Assembly: GCA_963931865.1 (NCBI GenBank)
Contig: OZ007516.1
Coordinates: 2,846,744-2,910,743 of the forward strand
Length of the DNA stretch: 64,000 bases
DNA from: Axinella damicornis
Taxonomy: Eukaryota; Porifera; Demospongiae; Axinellida; Axinellidae
Direction: 5' to 3'
Part shown: in pieces, positions 13,401-27,200 of the stretch
How the letters are laid out: each line of letters opens with the position of its first letter
How positions within the stretch are numbered: the first letter of the stretch is position 1
The notes under the pieces: model-generated
What the model was told of the DNA's origin: nothing
Databases searched by the model: none
Seen by the model: the letters and a program-made list of their open reading frames with translations, nothing else
Position numbers and translations under genes: made by a program

Positions 13401-14141
13401 TTGTGGTCAGCATAAAAGGAGCTTTCAAATAATGTCCTGAAAGTGATTTTTAATTATTTTTTTTTTCGGCCCTATTTTTGCCAAAAATCCCTCTCAACCA
13501 AAGGCTATAATCCATGGTTTTTCATGATTTTGGGTCAAAATTCAACCTACAGCAAAATGGACATCATTGTAATGCTCCATTCATTCTGACCGCAATGGTG
13601 CAAATCCCAGCCTCGTATCTCATTCCTAGCCCAAGATACCTAGAGCATATAGGTCTAAATAGCTACAAGTTTACAGACCCATTGAACCTAAAATCACATG
13701 TAAATTAGACCAAGATTACATTCTCAGCTTTACATAGTCTGTTTGCAAGCATGCCACACGTACATAATTCGTACAGCATGCATTGAAAGGTCTGTACAGA
13801 GAATCACCATGCAGTACTACAAAGCATACATGTATGCAGTGTGAAAGCCTAATGCATTGACCTAAGTGCAGACCTCTAATTGCACAATGCATGATTTGAC
13901 TGCATGTTGCACAAGAAGACGTGATATCATTGGCCCTGAAAGCTGATGGGTGTTCGGAACCAATTTGAGGCAGCCAGTTTTTCTATGCTGGCCGGAATAA
14001 CCTGGCTGAGTTAATTATCAGTCTAGATATTTGATGCTGTAGCCCGTTTGAACTTCTCTTTTCTTTTTCTCCCTCCCTTCCAGAGTAGGGATTGGTGTCA
14101 GGTGGGGTGTGAGGTCTATGAACAGGAGCTTGTTGGTGGCG
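6199..14141 (+). CDS. RTK2 exons 1-6: signal peptide and C-x3-C-rich N-terminal module
   Basis: Exons: 6199-6492, 7368-7397 (10 codons, weakest), 9965-10039, 11577-11654, 11943-12017, 14084-14141. After the signal peptide comes a Gly/Ser/Asp-rich linker, then paired cysteines with constant C-x3-C spacing: CHLAC, CRKGC, CRTQC, CVSDC, CLRNC, CQVGC. Each pair or two sits on its own small phase-0 exon of about 25 codons. Such C-x3-C pairs directly before FN3 units resemble the N-terminus of ROS1/Sevenless; that comparison is from memory and is only suggestive. Introns here are long (up to 2.5 kb, 7398-9964) and hold no other recognisable genes. Confidence 0.75.
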
Positions 14142-14154
14142 GTGAGCACATGCA

Positions 14155-14199
<45 letters not shown>

Positions 14200-15478
14200 A
14201 CCCCACACACACACACACAACACACACACACCTTTGTGGATACAATTGCAAGCACATCCTTCAACACATAATTACACCGTGGTATTCTCATTTGCATGGC
14301 AGGTTAATTAATCAATGGAGGGGGTGAAGAAATTGATAAACAAGCTAGTAAGAGTGTGGGGAGGGGCAACAGCTAACTAACAAGGGATCATGCGTGCATG
14401 AAAAAGCTGTCATGCATATGTACGTGTTTGCACCACAACACTATAACTCCCTGGACTTTCAAATGCATATGAACTCAATTGAGCATGCACTGCTCAGTCA
14501 ATAACCATACCAATTCACTGGACTGCCAGAGTTCCACCTATGGACTTTGAGGGTCATGTTGCACAAGTGCTATATGATTTACAGTATCAGGTATCAGGGT
14601 TTTATTGCTGCTGAAGTACATAGTACAAATCACTTAATATGTGCACTTTAATCAAAGAGGACCCAATTACCCCTCCCTTTTGGAAGACTGGCCAGGGAGG
14701 ATTAAGCTTGCCATTGCTTATGTAACAGACTTGCCAGCATCTGACTGTGGATTACATAGACCGAAATTTCAAATTGGTCCCCACAGCCCCTCCCCCTGCC
14801 CCTGTGAGCTCACCTGTCTACGAAGTCGCGCAACAGGGCCGTTCTGCAGGCCTCTACATGGTAGACGCAAGGAATGCCACTCCATCGGACAACGACCTCA
14901 TACAGCTAACCGCAACCAGCTTCATCTTCCGAGTGATCCAAGTGGAGCTGAACATGTTTGGTTTCTATTGGCTGGTAGGTGTACATTGTACATACATGAG
15001 TACAATGGTGGAACAGTATGTGCACACAATACATAATTTATGTGTATTGTCGTGAGTGCATATGTGGGGTGGTGACAGTGTAAATCGTGAAGTGGTTACA
15101 TAATTGTATGAAGGAGTGATGGGTGTACTGTGTACAAGTGATGAGTGTAATATCGTGTAGAGGTGTGAGTGTGTATGTTTGAAGTGGTGATGGGTGTATA
15201 TGGTGAAGTGCAGGGATGTCTGTTACCCTTATCTTTCCCCTCGGTATGCCCGCAGAAAAGTTTTGAGGACATGCTGAACCTCAGGGCATTTGCATGCGAG
15301 GAGATTATTATCCAGTTTGCAGCCGTGAACAAATATGGCAGCTCCGCTTACTCCCCAAGCGCCTCCCTCTTTGTGTATGGAGGTGAGCTACTTATTCAAA
15401 TACGATATCACACGCTACAAATGCTCCCCTATAACTCTCCCTTGTGGAAATCATCTCCCTCCTCTCAACTCCACCCCC

Positions 15479-15513
<35 letters not shown>

Positions 15514-18500
15514 TTCTACTCCATCCCCCCCCCCCTTCTTCTTCTCCTATTCTTCCCCTCCCCTCCCACAGAGTCAGGTCCGCAAGTTCCAGAGCACCCG
15601 ATGGTCTCTTCTATTGAATTTGAGGTATCGAGCGACGACCGCTTCAACTACTGGAAACATGCTACCATTGATGTGTCATGGGAGCGGCCGGGGAGAGGTG
15701 AGAGGGAGGGGAGAGGGAGGGGAGAGGGAGGTGAGAGGGAGGGGAGAAGGAGGGGAGAGGGAGGGGAGAGGTGAGAGGGAGGGGAGAGGGGAGAGGGAGG
15801 GGAGAGGGAGGGGAGAGGGGAGAGGGAGGGGTGAGGGGAGTTAGGTGAGGGGAAGGGATATATGAAATTGACTCCTTCAAGATGGAAGACATTACCTAAA
15901 ACCAAGCATACTGGTCCATGAATTCTGGAGCTCTGTACATTATCGTAGTACGTGTACAACAAAACTTGCTGTATACCCCAGATATCCCAAGGCATATATA
16001 CAAGCCTAGTATACTGAAATCCATCGACTTCCTTTTCTCTTCCGTGTCCCCAGGCTTTCAGTACCTCAGTCATTATGTGGTGGTCATGTACCCGCACATG
16101 CAGTACAAGTGTGGGAAGATGGGGAGCGAGATTATCGTCCAAAAGGTTGGCAGTTGTCACGAATTGTTGATTCGTTTGTCAGCATGTTCAATGATGTAGA
16201 GAATGGCATACCATAAAATGGTGCCGCACCCTCGTATCCTGGATACCTGAGCCTCCAACTTCATTAGTTCATGGGAAATACACCACTAGTTGAATTATTG
16301 CTTGCATAATGCAGCATGGATGAATGACAACACACGATGCAATATTGGATCAGGACTTACTGGTGCGATTTGATAATTGAATTGTACACAGTGTGTGTCT
16401 CCCATTTGGGTTCAACCATTAATTCCTCAGCATCGTTATGAATTATCTCACAGTGCAGAATTAGCCTGTATTGGCTGATTCCCAGACCAGGAGAGGGTCT
16501 GAGAATGAGGGTGTGCAGTGGTAGAGTGTCTCTAGAGCTCAACTCAGGCTGTCCTGGGCTCAAATCCCACTAAAGACCGGTTAGCCTTACAAAAAGGAAT
16601 TTGCCCTTTGGCCTTCGATAAAAACAAGTTTGAGCAACTAATATACAATAATGCCCCCTCCCACCCCTGAATGAAATCCTGCCCTCCGGATTGGACTTTA
16701 ACCCACATAAACATCCCGCTAATACTCAGGCAGTGTTATCTCAGACTGTGTCCTCGGTACCCAAGGCGTTTATGTAGGTTAAAGCCGTCGTGTAATTGCT
16801 AAATCCTATACTTAGCATCCAAGAAGATGCACCATCCAGGAGGACACACAGAGCCACCAAAGGCCCCAGTGATGCCACGGTGGCATCGTGTGAAATGTTA
16901 CATCCTACAAGTTTGTCCAAAGCTTCAAGATAAAAATCTGGGATGGAACGTTTGGGTAGCCTCGTTCCCAAGCTGGGCGATGGCCAGGGAACGAGGCTAA
17001 AGTTTGGGATGGGTGAAACCCACAGCTGTGGTTGTTTGAGCCCACAATGCTCACTTTAGTAGTAGTGATATCCTGGGCACTTCAGTCCAGTGGCGGTCAG
17101 ACTCCCATCTGACACCATGACACAGCCAGCAAGACACAGCAAGGTTAGCATTGGGCACCTCTGAACAAGACAGTCTTNNNNNNNNNNNNNNNNNNNNNNN
17201 NNNNNNNNNNNNNNNNNNNNNNNNNNNNNNNNNNNNNNNNNNNNNNNNNNNNNNNNNNNNNNNNNNNNNNNNNNNNNNNNNNNNNNNNNNNNNNNNNNNN
17301 NNNNNNNNNNNNNNNNNNNNNNNNNNNNNNNNNNNNNNNNNNNNNNNNNNNNNNNNNNNNNNNNNNNNNNNNNNNNNGCGCGGGGGGGGTCTGGTTCCGA
17401 GACTAGCTATGTACCTTCAGGCACTTGTGCGTAGTCTGGTTCAGACTAGCTCATACAGAACCTATCAGCATTAAACACTCCTTGAGTAGCTTTTGGTGGG
17501 CCATTTTCTTTCCTGTGTTGCATTAATGGACCGAGAAAACTCTTGCCTTGTAGCCGGAATGGAGGAACAAGTTTAAGTGCTGTGCGTTTATGTATCTATA
17601 GGCTATAAAAACCTCCAGAGAGTGAAAATTAATCACATAATAGGTTAGCCTCATTCCGGCCTGGGAACGGGACTAATAAATGGGTTAAGTCATAGAAGTC
17701 TAAGAATGAACCCCATGCGCATGCACACAGCAGGGGTAGAGCGATTGGTTTGTGTCTGTGGAGTGCACAAAAATCAGCAGTTTGAGCAGGAAAGGCCTTG
17801 TTGAAGGTTTAATTCAGAGGAGAAGTGTCAGAATGATGTTATATCACCGTCCTCTGTTAAGGTTACAGGATACTCGTGCGCGCGCCTTACGAAATGTATT
17901 GGGAAATGCATACTTAAGCTTGCAAACCAAAAATCTCTGGTACGAAGAGCGTGAGCAACTTGATTCTTGAGGTGGAGGTGTGCTGTTGCAAGGTGCAGGA
18001 CGGAAGTTTTTACCGATACGCTGTATAGCCGTGTGAAAACGAGCAGTTCAGTTCACCAAAAATTCGTATTTACCACTTTTCTCAAGCGAGACAGCAGATA
18101 AATTTGTACTATCGAAAAAGTTTTGTGACAGCGCACTTCCACCGCCAGAATCAAGTTGCTCACGCTCTTCGTACCAGAGTTTCTTGGTTAGCGAGCTTAA
18201 GTATGCATTTCCCAATACATTTCGCACGGCACTCACACGAGTATCCCGTAACCTTAACTCAAGCGAGATCAGTGATGATGTCATATCACCAGCCCCAGTT
18301 GATGGGGGCCAGGATCTGCATGAAAACCTTTTGTATTGGAGATGCGGCATTCCTGGCAAAATGAGTTGAGAGTAATAGTCTCCACATGGAGGCGCTTCCT
18401 TCAGGTATGGAAACTGGTTCATGCCTATCTCATCTCCATTCTCTCTCTCTCCATTCCTCTCTGCAGACCAGCACCCGAGCCACAATTCGTGCTGAGGTCC

Positions 18501-20073
18501 CCACTGAGGGACCAGTGAATGGATGCATCTATGAAATCTCAGTACGTCATCTTTGTCCCCATGGTTACCACTCCCCTTTCCTTCAATGGATGATAATCTG
18601 CTAGTACTACTTGCTATGGGCTTCTCGATCCGCACACATACCCAACATAATGTATATAGCGACCCAGTACCTCACATACCTACACTGAGCATGCCTACAC
18701 TGAGCTGAACAGGAGTGACAGTTAGCTAGCCTCGTTCCCACCCCAGCATTTGTCGCTTGCTGTACTAACGCACGTTAGTACTGCATGTGACAAACGCTGG
18801 GGTGAGAATGCCTGGGAATGAGGCTAGTAGTTGCAGCATGTCAACAGATCGAGGTACCATGGCAACACTCTACATATACAGCCAATCATGGATTGTGTAC
18901 CTATGCGGTTGCTAAATGCTAGGCAACTGATTGTATTACCTTCCCCACCTATATTAGCTTCATTTGCAAGAATTTCCTCCAATTATTTCCAGGAGCCTCC
19001 CTTCCTTTGGAAGCAAAGGAAAGATGTTTGCAACATGATTGCCTATGCCTTGTTTCACACACCATAATTTTTTGTATTTGCAGGTGTACTCACGGCCTCT
19101 GAATGGGGACCCAATGCAGCCAATTGCACGAGTCCCCTTGTTCATTAATGGTGAGCTCATCGTGTGTAGAGAGAACACGAATAGACGGTAGTTAGTGTAG
19201 CCTCGTTCCCAGGCCTTCTACACCTCCAGTTTTTGATCGCTTGCAGTATGCAAAAATGGAGGGGGAAGGCCTGGGGAATACTGCAAGCGATCAAAAACTG
19301 GAGGTGTTAGAAGGCCTGGGAACGAGGCTAAGTAGTTAGACCCATTCTCATGTAAATAGGGCCGTTGAAAAGAGTCACCGTACCCCATTCTTTGTGATGA
19401 CTTCAGTTGGTGGTTTAATTTGCTGTGCATCACCGAGTGCTCTGCAACGTTCCGGGTCCCATCATTGCTTTGGAAGAGCCAGTGTTTGTCCAGCATCTAC
19501 ATGCACCTCCAGGTCTAGCCTCGTTCCCAGGCCTCCACCCAGATTTTTTCTCACAGCTGTGGTGAAAAATCGATTTTTCTCCACGACCGTGAGATAAAAT
19601 CTGGGCGGAGGAGGCCTGGGGATGAGGCTACTCCAGTACAATGTGTAAACAGAAGCAGTGGGTGACTGATTGAGAGTCCACAGGCTCTGGGCGTGATATG
19701 ATAGATGATTTATGTACACTTGAGATCAGCTAGGGTCTGCAGCTGCATGAGACTGTACTGTTATCTATTCCGAGCGTTATGGTGAGCAATTCTCCTCCCT
19801 CACAGTGACCAATCCCGTTCCCCTTCAATACACCTGCACCCGCTCCTGGAATGATACGTCTGGAACGTTCCGTTTCTCTGCCTCGTGGACGCTCCCAAAC
19901 TCCACCTACCTGCAGATGGCCATCAACCATTTTGAAATCATTGTGAGGCTGGTGATCCCTGAGACAGGGGGACAGGAAGAGCCTCTCGTCTTTCACATGG
20001 ATTATGGCGAAGTACCATTCACTGTAAGTGTAATCTCCAGCTACCCCCAATATAGCGGCCTGGGAACAAGGCT

Positions 20074-20107
<34 letters not shown>

Positions 20108-23029
20108 AGTGCCACATGTACCGTATTCTTCACAACATGTAGTGAACCCTCATGCATATCTTTATCTCAACTTCCCCACAGGATAATCAGACTACCTACC
20201 ACCACCAGACTAGGCCAGTTGCCTATGGCAACTCAGGATCCTACTATACCATTGAGGTGAGTGTGTGTTACTGTAGAATCATATACTGGATTTCATTTGC
20301 ATGCAACATGAAGTTAATACATTTTCAATCTACTTTCCCTCTTTCCCTACATCCCCCTCCCTCTGTCTCCCTCCCTGTCTCCCTCCCTCCCTCCCTCCCT
20401 CCCTCCCTCCCTCCCTCCCTCCCTCAAATCCCTCCCTCAATCCCTCCCATGACACACAGATGAAGACACTTACAGAGTCCTACAAGACACTGATCCTCAT
20501 CCCCGATCCCCAGACGTGCATCTTTGATGCAGAGGCCATCCCGCAAGACCCCATCAGTGCAGTCAACATCATCAGCGAACACTTTGGACTGCCAGACCCC
20601 ACGACATCTGAGGCAGACGTAGAACTGGTTGTGTCCTGGTCTAGAGCCAGTGGGAACATTAGCTTCTACCAGATCAGATTAGTGGAGCTGGTGGGTGTTG
20701 ATGAAGACATGACAGAGGACTTGTATCTCGGGCTGTTTCCTGTGAGTTGAGACAGTATAGCTGAGTGTATGTCAACAGCGGGCTTAGTTCAGCACATAAC
20801 TTCCTGCTTATGCTTATTAGCATTTGTAATGTAATGGCCACTGCAACACTATGTCTGTGTGCTGAATGTGGTACTTACGTACCGATTCCCTGTACTGTGA
20901 GCATCACTATTGGTATGGAGTATGACCAGTCACTCTCATCTTCTCATCTTAAAGATCATAGGAACGAGGATCGAGGGAGGTTAAGATATTGAACAAGTAC
21001 ATAGTTCAACCTCAGATCTGTTGTCTCTGCCAAGCTCTCAGTGCTGTATGTGTCTTCCACTCACCCATCCAGGCCTCACAGACGCAGGCATTAGTGAGAG
21101 CACTCGTCCCAGTGATCACCGATAATGGCTGTGTGTTCCTCCAGGTGGGCCGATTATGTGCGGTATACCTGATACTAGCAGTATACTCGCTTGTGTCAGT
21201 GAGCTGTATAGTATACTGTCTGTGAGCTGTATAGTATACTGACTGTCAGTGAGCTGTATAGTATACTGACTGTCAGTGAGCTGTATAGTATACTGACTGT
21301 CAGTGAGCTGTATAGTATACTGACTGTCAGTGAGCTGTATAGTATACTGACTGTCAGTGAGCTGTATAGTATACTGTCTGTGAGCTGTATAGTATACTGA
21401 CTGTTAGTGAGCTGTATAGTATACTGACTGTCAGTGAGCTGTATAGTATACTGACTGTCAGAGAGCGTTTTTTGAGCCATATTGGTATACAAATATTAAC
21501 TAGAAATAAAACTTGAAGAGCTACAGGGTGTAGGTTACACTTTCCCTCTCAATACCATCCTAGATCCGCTCCATCAGTGGCTTTGGGACAATCAGCAACT
21601 GGAGTGAGCCCATCTGCATTGAAGTGACCCGTGGGGTTTCCCCCTCCCCCTCCTTCACCCCACCCTCAGAGACCTCTCTGCCCATGGAACCCACAGCAAG
21701 AGGTATGCAGCATGAATGAAATCCGCAGACAAATGCACGTGGGACGTTGTTGTAGGCTTAACAGGGGACACTCCTACAGCAAACCGGCAGTCAATCCCAT
21801 GTCTCTACATTCCACTCCCACTCTCTGTGTTGTGTGTTATGGGTAGGTCCTGGATAGAGCTTGAACTAGCCCTAATTCCACAGGATGTAATGCCCTCACG
21901 AATGTAGACAGTAGCTGAAATGTGTGTATGGGTGTGTGGGTGTGTATGGAGGGGGAGGAGTTGAGGCCATTCTGAGTTGTCTGCAAACAAGCGCATATCA
22001 GGGGGGAAGGCCATTCAGAGTCGCAAACACGCACATATAATCTGGGGGGAGGGGTTGAGGCCATTCTGAGTTGTCTGCAAGCAAACAATGCAAGCACATT
22101 ATACTCTCCAAGCAGCAATTGATTACTCCACACAGTCCACCGATCGCTACGTTAATTCTCCCAGCTACCATTATTCCACATTCTATTCCATTCTCCCAGG
22201 TCTTCCTCAGGACATCATGTACGTCGTGATAGCACTAGGGGCGGTGCTGCTGGCTGCCACAGTGGTATTGGCACTCTTCGTTGTCCTGGCATGGATCCAG
22301 AACAAGAGGATCTCCAGAAGGGCCACAATGCTTAGACAACAACAACAGGTAGTTAAGTGGGGGAACATGCATCTCTGTAGCCTCGTTCCCAGTACTGAAG
22401 CGACGAAAAGCTGGGCGGGGCCTGGGAACGAGTCTAGCATGTCTATGCTTGCAGCTTTCCCTATTAGTAGGCGCACCGTAGGTGATGTGGTTAGTGGTAT
22501 TTCCAGCATGTCATGTACTCTCTCAACTACACTACTGTGTATCTTGGTACATGCGTTGTGCACAGCAAAGCTGCAGGCATGCAGTATGGGTCAGTAATGC
22601 ATGATGCGCTATATACACAGTATAATTCTTCTGGGTTTGTGTGGCCATGCATGTACTTCAGTCGATTAAGACAGCCTTTATCTGTACTGTATTATTTATA
22701 CCAGTACATGATATGAATCAGGTACCTAGTATACTTGTGCACATATAATAATTTCAGCACCAACTTTAAATTCATTCACATGCACACACAACTTCTTTCT
22801 CTTTCAGCCAATCATTCGTAAGAAACAACCCATGCCACCGAAGCCACACTTTCAAGGGGGAGCCCCCTACCCATTAGCGAATGCTGATGAATGGGAACTC
22901 TCCCCAAGTCATGTGATCATTGAAGCCAGGCTGGGAGCGGGGGCGTTCGGGGAGGTGTACCGGGGAACAGTGCAAGGAACCAAGAGAACAGATTCCAAAA
23001 CAGTTGCCATCAAACTACTAAAAGGTATC

Positions 23030-23080
<51 letters not shown>

Positions 23081-23979
23081 ACACACCACTCCTGAGGTCT
23101 GGGGTAGTACATGAAGTGTTGGATGTATGTATGGGACAGGTGTATATTTGCAGCCTTTCAGCCCTTTGCCCCTTCCTCCCTCTCTCCACCTTAATTCCCT
23201 TCTTCCTCCCTCCTCTTCCCCTTTCCTCCCTCTCCCTCCCTCCTCTGGCCCCTTCTCCCCCTTACCTCCCTTCCTCTCGTCTGTTTTCCCCTTTACCTCC
23301 TCCCCACCTTCCCCCCTCTCCTTCAGTCACAGCCAGCGTGAAGGATCGTCAAAACTTCATGCACTACATCAAGCAGTCCAAGATGGTGTCCCGGGCTGCC
23401 CATCCCCACGTGATCAACATGGTGGGGTGTGTGACCCTCCACGACCCGGTCTGTCTTGCTGCACACTACCCTGCCGGAGGAACCCTGCTGGCCTTCCTGG
23501 AGAGGAACAGAAAAGAAGTATGCACATACCATAGTTGCCATGCAACCATCCCGCAACGTCCGGGACAGTCACAGGAATTACATGCAGCACTCCAAGATGG
23601 CTAGCCCATGCAGACTCCGATTGGCTCACAACACGCAACTTAGTCGTTTGTGGAGTGCTACGTACCCTCTGCATATCCATTTATCTATTATTTTTGGCAG
23701 CATGATCTCGATCTCTTGTCAAACCAAAAGATAAGTGAGAGAGTTTGCAGGCCCATTTACCTCACGGAGCCTGTCCATCAATGCCATCATTAATATTCTA
23801 TCATATATGGGACTGGTATTACTTGTATTTAGGTGTGTGTCTCTGCACATCTACTACCAGTTGACGTTTTGTTTTTGCAGCTGATCAAGATGAAAGCTCT
23901 GATGGAAGCTACTGTGGGCAAAGAAGACCCTCCCCCTCAACAAGTGCGTATAATTGAAAAGAACTGGCAGTGGCAATTT

Positions 23980-24032
<53 letters not shown>

Positions 24033-24156
24033 ATACCCCCTTCCAGTATGACTTGCATGACTACATATCACACGCAGTATAGTTCAATTGATAAGCTTCT
24101 TGCACGTTGCTATTATTTTTCTTCCACACACCTTGTCCCATGCCATCCACACACGC

Positions 24157-24223
<67 letters not shown>

Positions 24224-27200
24224 GGAGCCTCCTGGTGCATATTCCAGTTTGGAGCCCAGAGCACTGGACGCTGACAGTATCCCAGGAGACCTGGAGCCTG
24301 CAGACCTCATTTTGTTTGCTGCCCAGATTGCATCAGGAATGGTGAGCCTAGTCAGTGCATGTGAGATCGACTTCCTTGATGTGTGTTCCCCTCACTTCCC
24401 TCCAGGAACACCTAGCCACCCTCAGCATTGTCCACGGAGACCTTGCCTGCAGAAATATTTACATGGAGGCTGGACAGAGAACTGTCAAGATATCTGATTT
24501 TGGCCTGAATCCCTCGGAGGAAGGCAGTGGGGAGGAGGGGGTATACCTGAACACCGTGATGGGACGCCTGCCCATGCGCTGGATGGCTATTGAGTCTATC
24601 ACTGATGGGCAGTTCACTACCGCCTCCGATGTGTGGGCGTACGGTGTCACACTGTGGGAAATTGCGACAATAGGCAAGCGGTGTAATCAACTGTACAGTC
24701 ATCGTACATACATCCTCCCACCATCTGTTTTCTTACTAAGCAGGGCCGTAGGAGCCACTATGGCCGGTCCGGCCATGGCCGTACCGGTTTTGACCTTACA
24801 AAAATAAATAAACCTATCGCATGGGCATGCACGAAAGCATGAGCGAGACCAGCGCAGTCCGTAGTCTCGTTCCCACCAGGACCTGCAATCCTCATACATC
24901 TGGGACTTGCAGTGCAAAGCACGAAGGTGCCACGAGAGCCCATCCTGAATATGAAGGAAATTTTTTTTTCCGCACCACTGCCTTCGGCAGCATGTAATTG
25001 TATATTGTCCGGACAAGGTTTTTTTTGCTTCCAACAGCCCTGCTATAATATTATAAGAGTGATGACTGCAGATGAGTCGTGTTGCCTGTCCTTCCCAGAA
25101 CATTAGCCTAGCCATACTGATACACTTTCAGCAGACAATGATTAGGCTGATTGGAAGTCCACGTCAAATTATACTTAGCCAAATGTTGTCAGTTATGTCT
25201 CTTACCAAAGCCACACCCCTACTATTACACCCCAACTACTGTAATCAACACCCTACCATAGTCACAATTACCTGCCTGAATTTGGATTCCACAGTTGGTT
25301 ATGGATGGGAAGAAGTTACTTCAATGTTTCTATTTCCATGCCGTCTCCCACTCTACTTTCTTGACCATGTAGGTGACCTTTGAACCTTTATCCTCACCCG
25401 GTCCAAAGGTCACGTGCAGTCAAGAAGGGGGAGTGGGAGACGGCCTGGGAATGAGGCTGTACGAAGCTAGGATAGTAGCCTTAAGGTAGTACAAGTAGCA
25501 TGTATATGGGAACTTGCGAATACCTTGCAAGTATCAGGAGTATGGGTGCATGTACTGTGTAATGAAACCTAAACAGGAAATTTGTGGAACATGCTGTTGG
25601 AGGAAACAGACAGAAGTGGGTGGATTAAAGCCAATGAGATCAAACAGAATGACACTAGTGGGCATAGCAGTAATTCATTATAGTGAAGCCATTGCAGTTG
25701 TTGGTCTTGTTAGTTCTCCACACTTATGTCTTCCGATGTCCCTCCACTCTCGCTCCACTCTCTCTCCACTCTCCCTCCACTCTCCCTCCCCAGGTGGATT
25801 CCCCTATCCCAACATTGGCAATAAAGACATCCTGTCAACCCTCAAGAAAGGCCACCGAATGGAGTGCCCTGAGAACTGCTCGCAGGAAATGTAAGCCTGT
25901 GGCATTGTTTTGACTTCCACGTTATCAGCATGGTGGGTGGGTGGTTTGTATGGATGCCACAGGAATCACACACCCTATTAGCATAATTTTATCTGCAGGA
26001 AATTATGTGTTTGTTTGCTTAGGCAGACAGGGTTTTTAACCTGATGCGGTCAGGCCCAGCCTCTCCCTAGCCAAGGGCCATGTAGCTCAAGTAGCTGTCA
26101 GACCACCCAGTCTGGCGCAAAGCGTAGCGGCCCCGCATAGCCCAGCTGTCCACTGACTATGAGCATGCGCACATCTCACTATAAAAGGCCCAATGTGCCA
26201 TCAAACTCACAGTCGACGCATTCGGCAAAAATTAGCAGTGTCTGCAATTGCTACCTCACCCACCCACACCTTGTCACTTGTTTGTACAACATCCTGCAAC
26301 TGCCTATTAAAGGGACGGGGGTGTTTCCTGGGCCCTTTCGGGGGAGCCATTGCAAACGGTGACATGCTCACCACACACTCTCTCAGTCCAGGAACACCTA
26401 GTCCTTTTTTTCCCACGAAAAATGTGGACACGATACTGGGAGTAGTTCAGGGGGCATGACCTAGGACTCAGTTAAGTTGCTATGGAGATGGCAAAGTTGC
26501 GTACCTTGACACTAGTTGTTTCACTGGAGCTGTCAATCAGAAAAGAGAGTCATTGCATAGGTTTCTACGAGTGAAACTACTTACATTCATGTACTAAAGA
26601 TAAAACGTATGACAGTTATATATATATTTTTTTGTTGGTAAAATTTTACCTCCTTTCATTGTCTAAAGAAGGTTGTCCTTGTTGCTACATACATACCTAC
26701 GTAGGTTGTTATGGGTAGAAAATACAATGTTTCTTCAATGTATGTGTAATTCATGTATGCATCGTCCAGCAGAATTATCTTCTTGGTCTTTCAGGTACAA
26801 CATCATGGTACAGTGCTGGAACGGAAGTCCCACTGAGAGGCCGACCTTCACCAGACTTCACCAGACCCTGAAGGACTTCCTTTCAACAGCTGAGGCTGAT
26901 CAGTTGATGAAGCTGGAGGTGGATGACCGAAAGCCCTACTACACTAAAATTGGTGGGTCAACTCGTCACGAGAAAGTGCATCGAAGTGCTCCGGGCGCCA
27001 AAGCTGCTCCAACCCCACATGAGGGATACACAACTGTGGTGGTGGAGAGTGGGCAAAGTATTCCAGCTGTAAACGTGACCAATCCCTACACAGACCACCT
27101 CCTGCCGAGGATAGAGGAGGAGGAGAGAGAGGAGGAGGAAGAACAAGAAAGTGGTATTGAGGCAAGCAGCATCAGCGAGTGTGACGAAGAAGACCCGCAG

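Noticed and set aside
14018..14327. Proline- or glycine-rich proteins from poly-C/poly-G runs
   Set aside because: They are translations of homopolymers in an intron.
24674..24807. RTK2 truncated by an in-frame stop (pseudogene)
   Set aside because: A GC donor at the position homologous to the RTK1 donor restores the frame into conserved downstream kinase exons.
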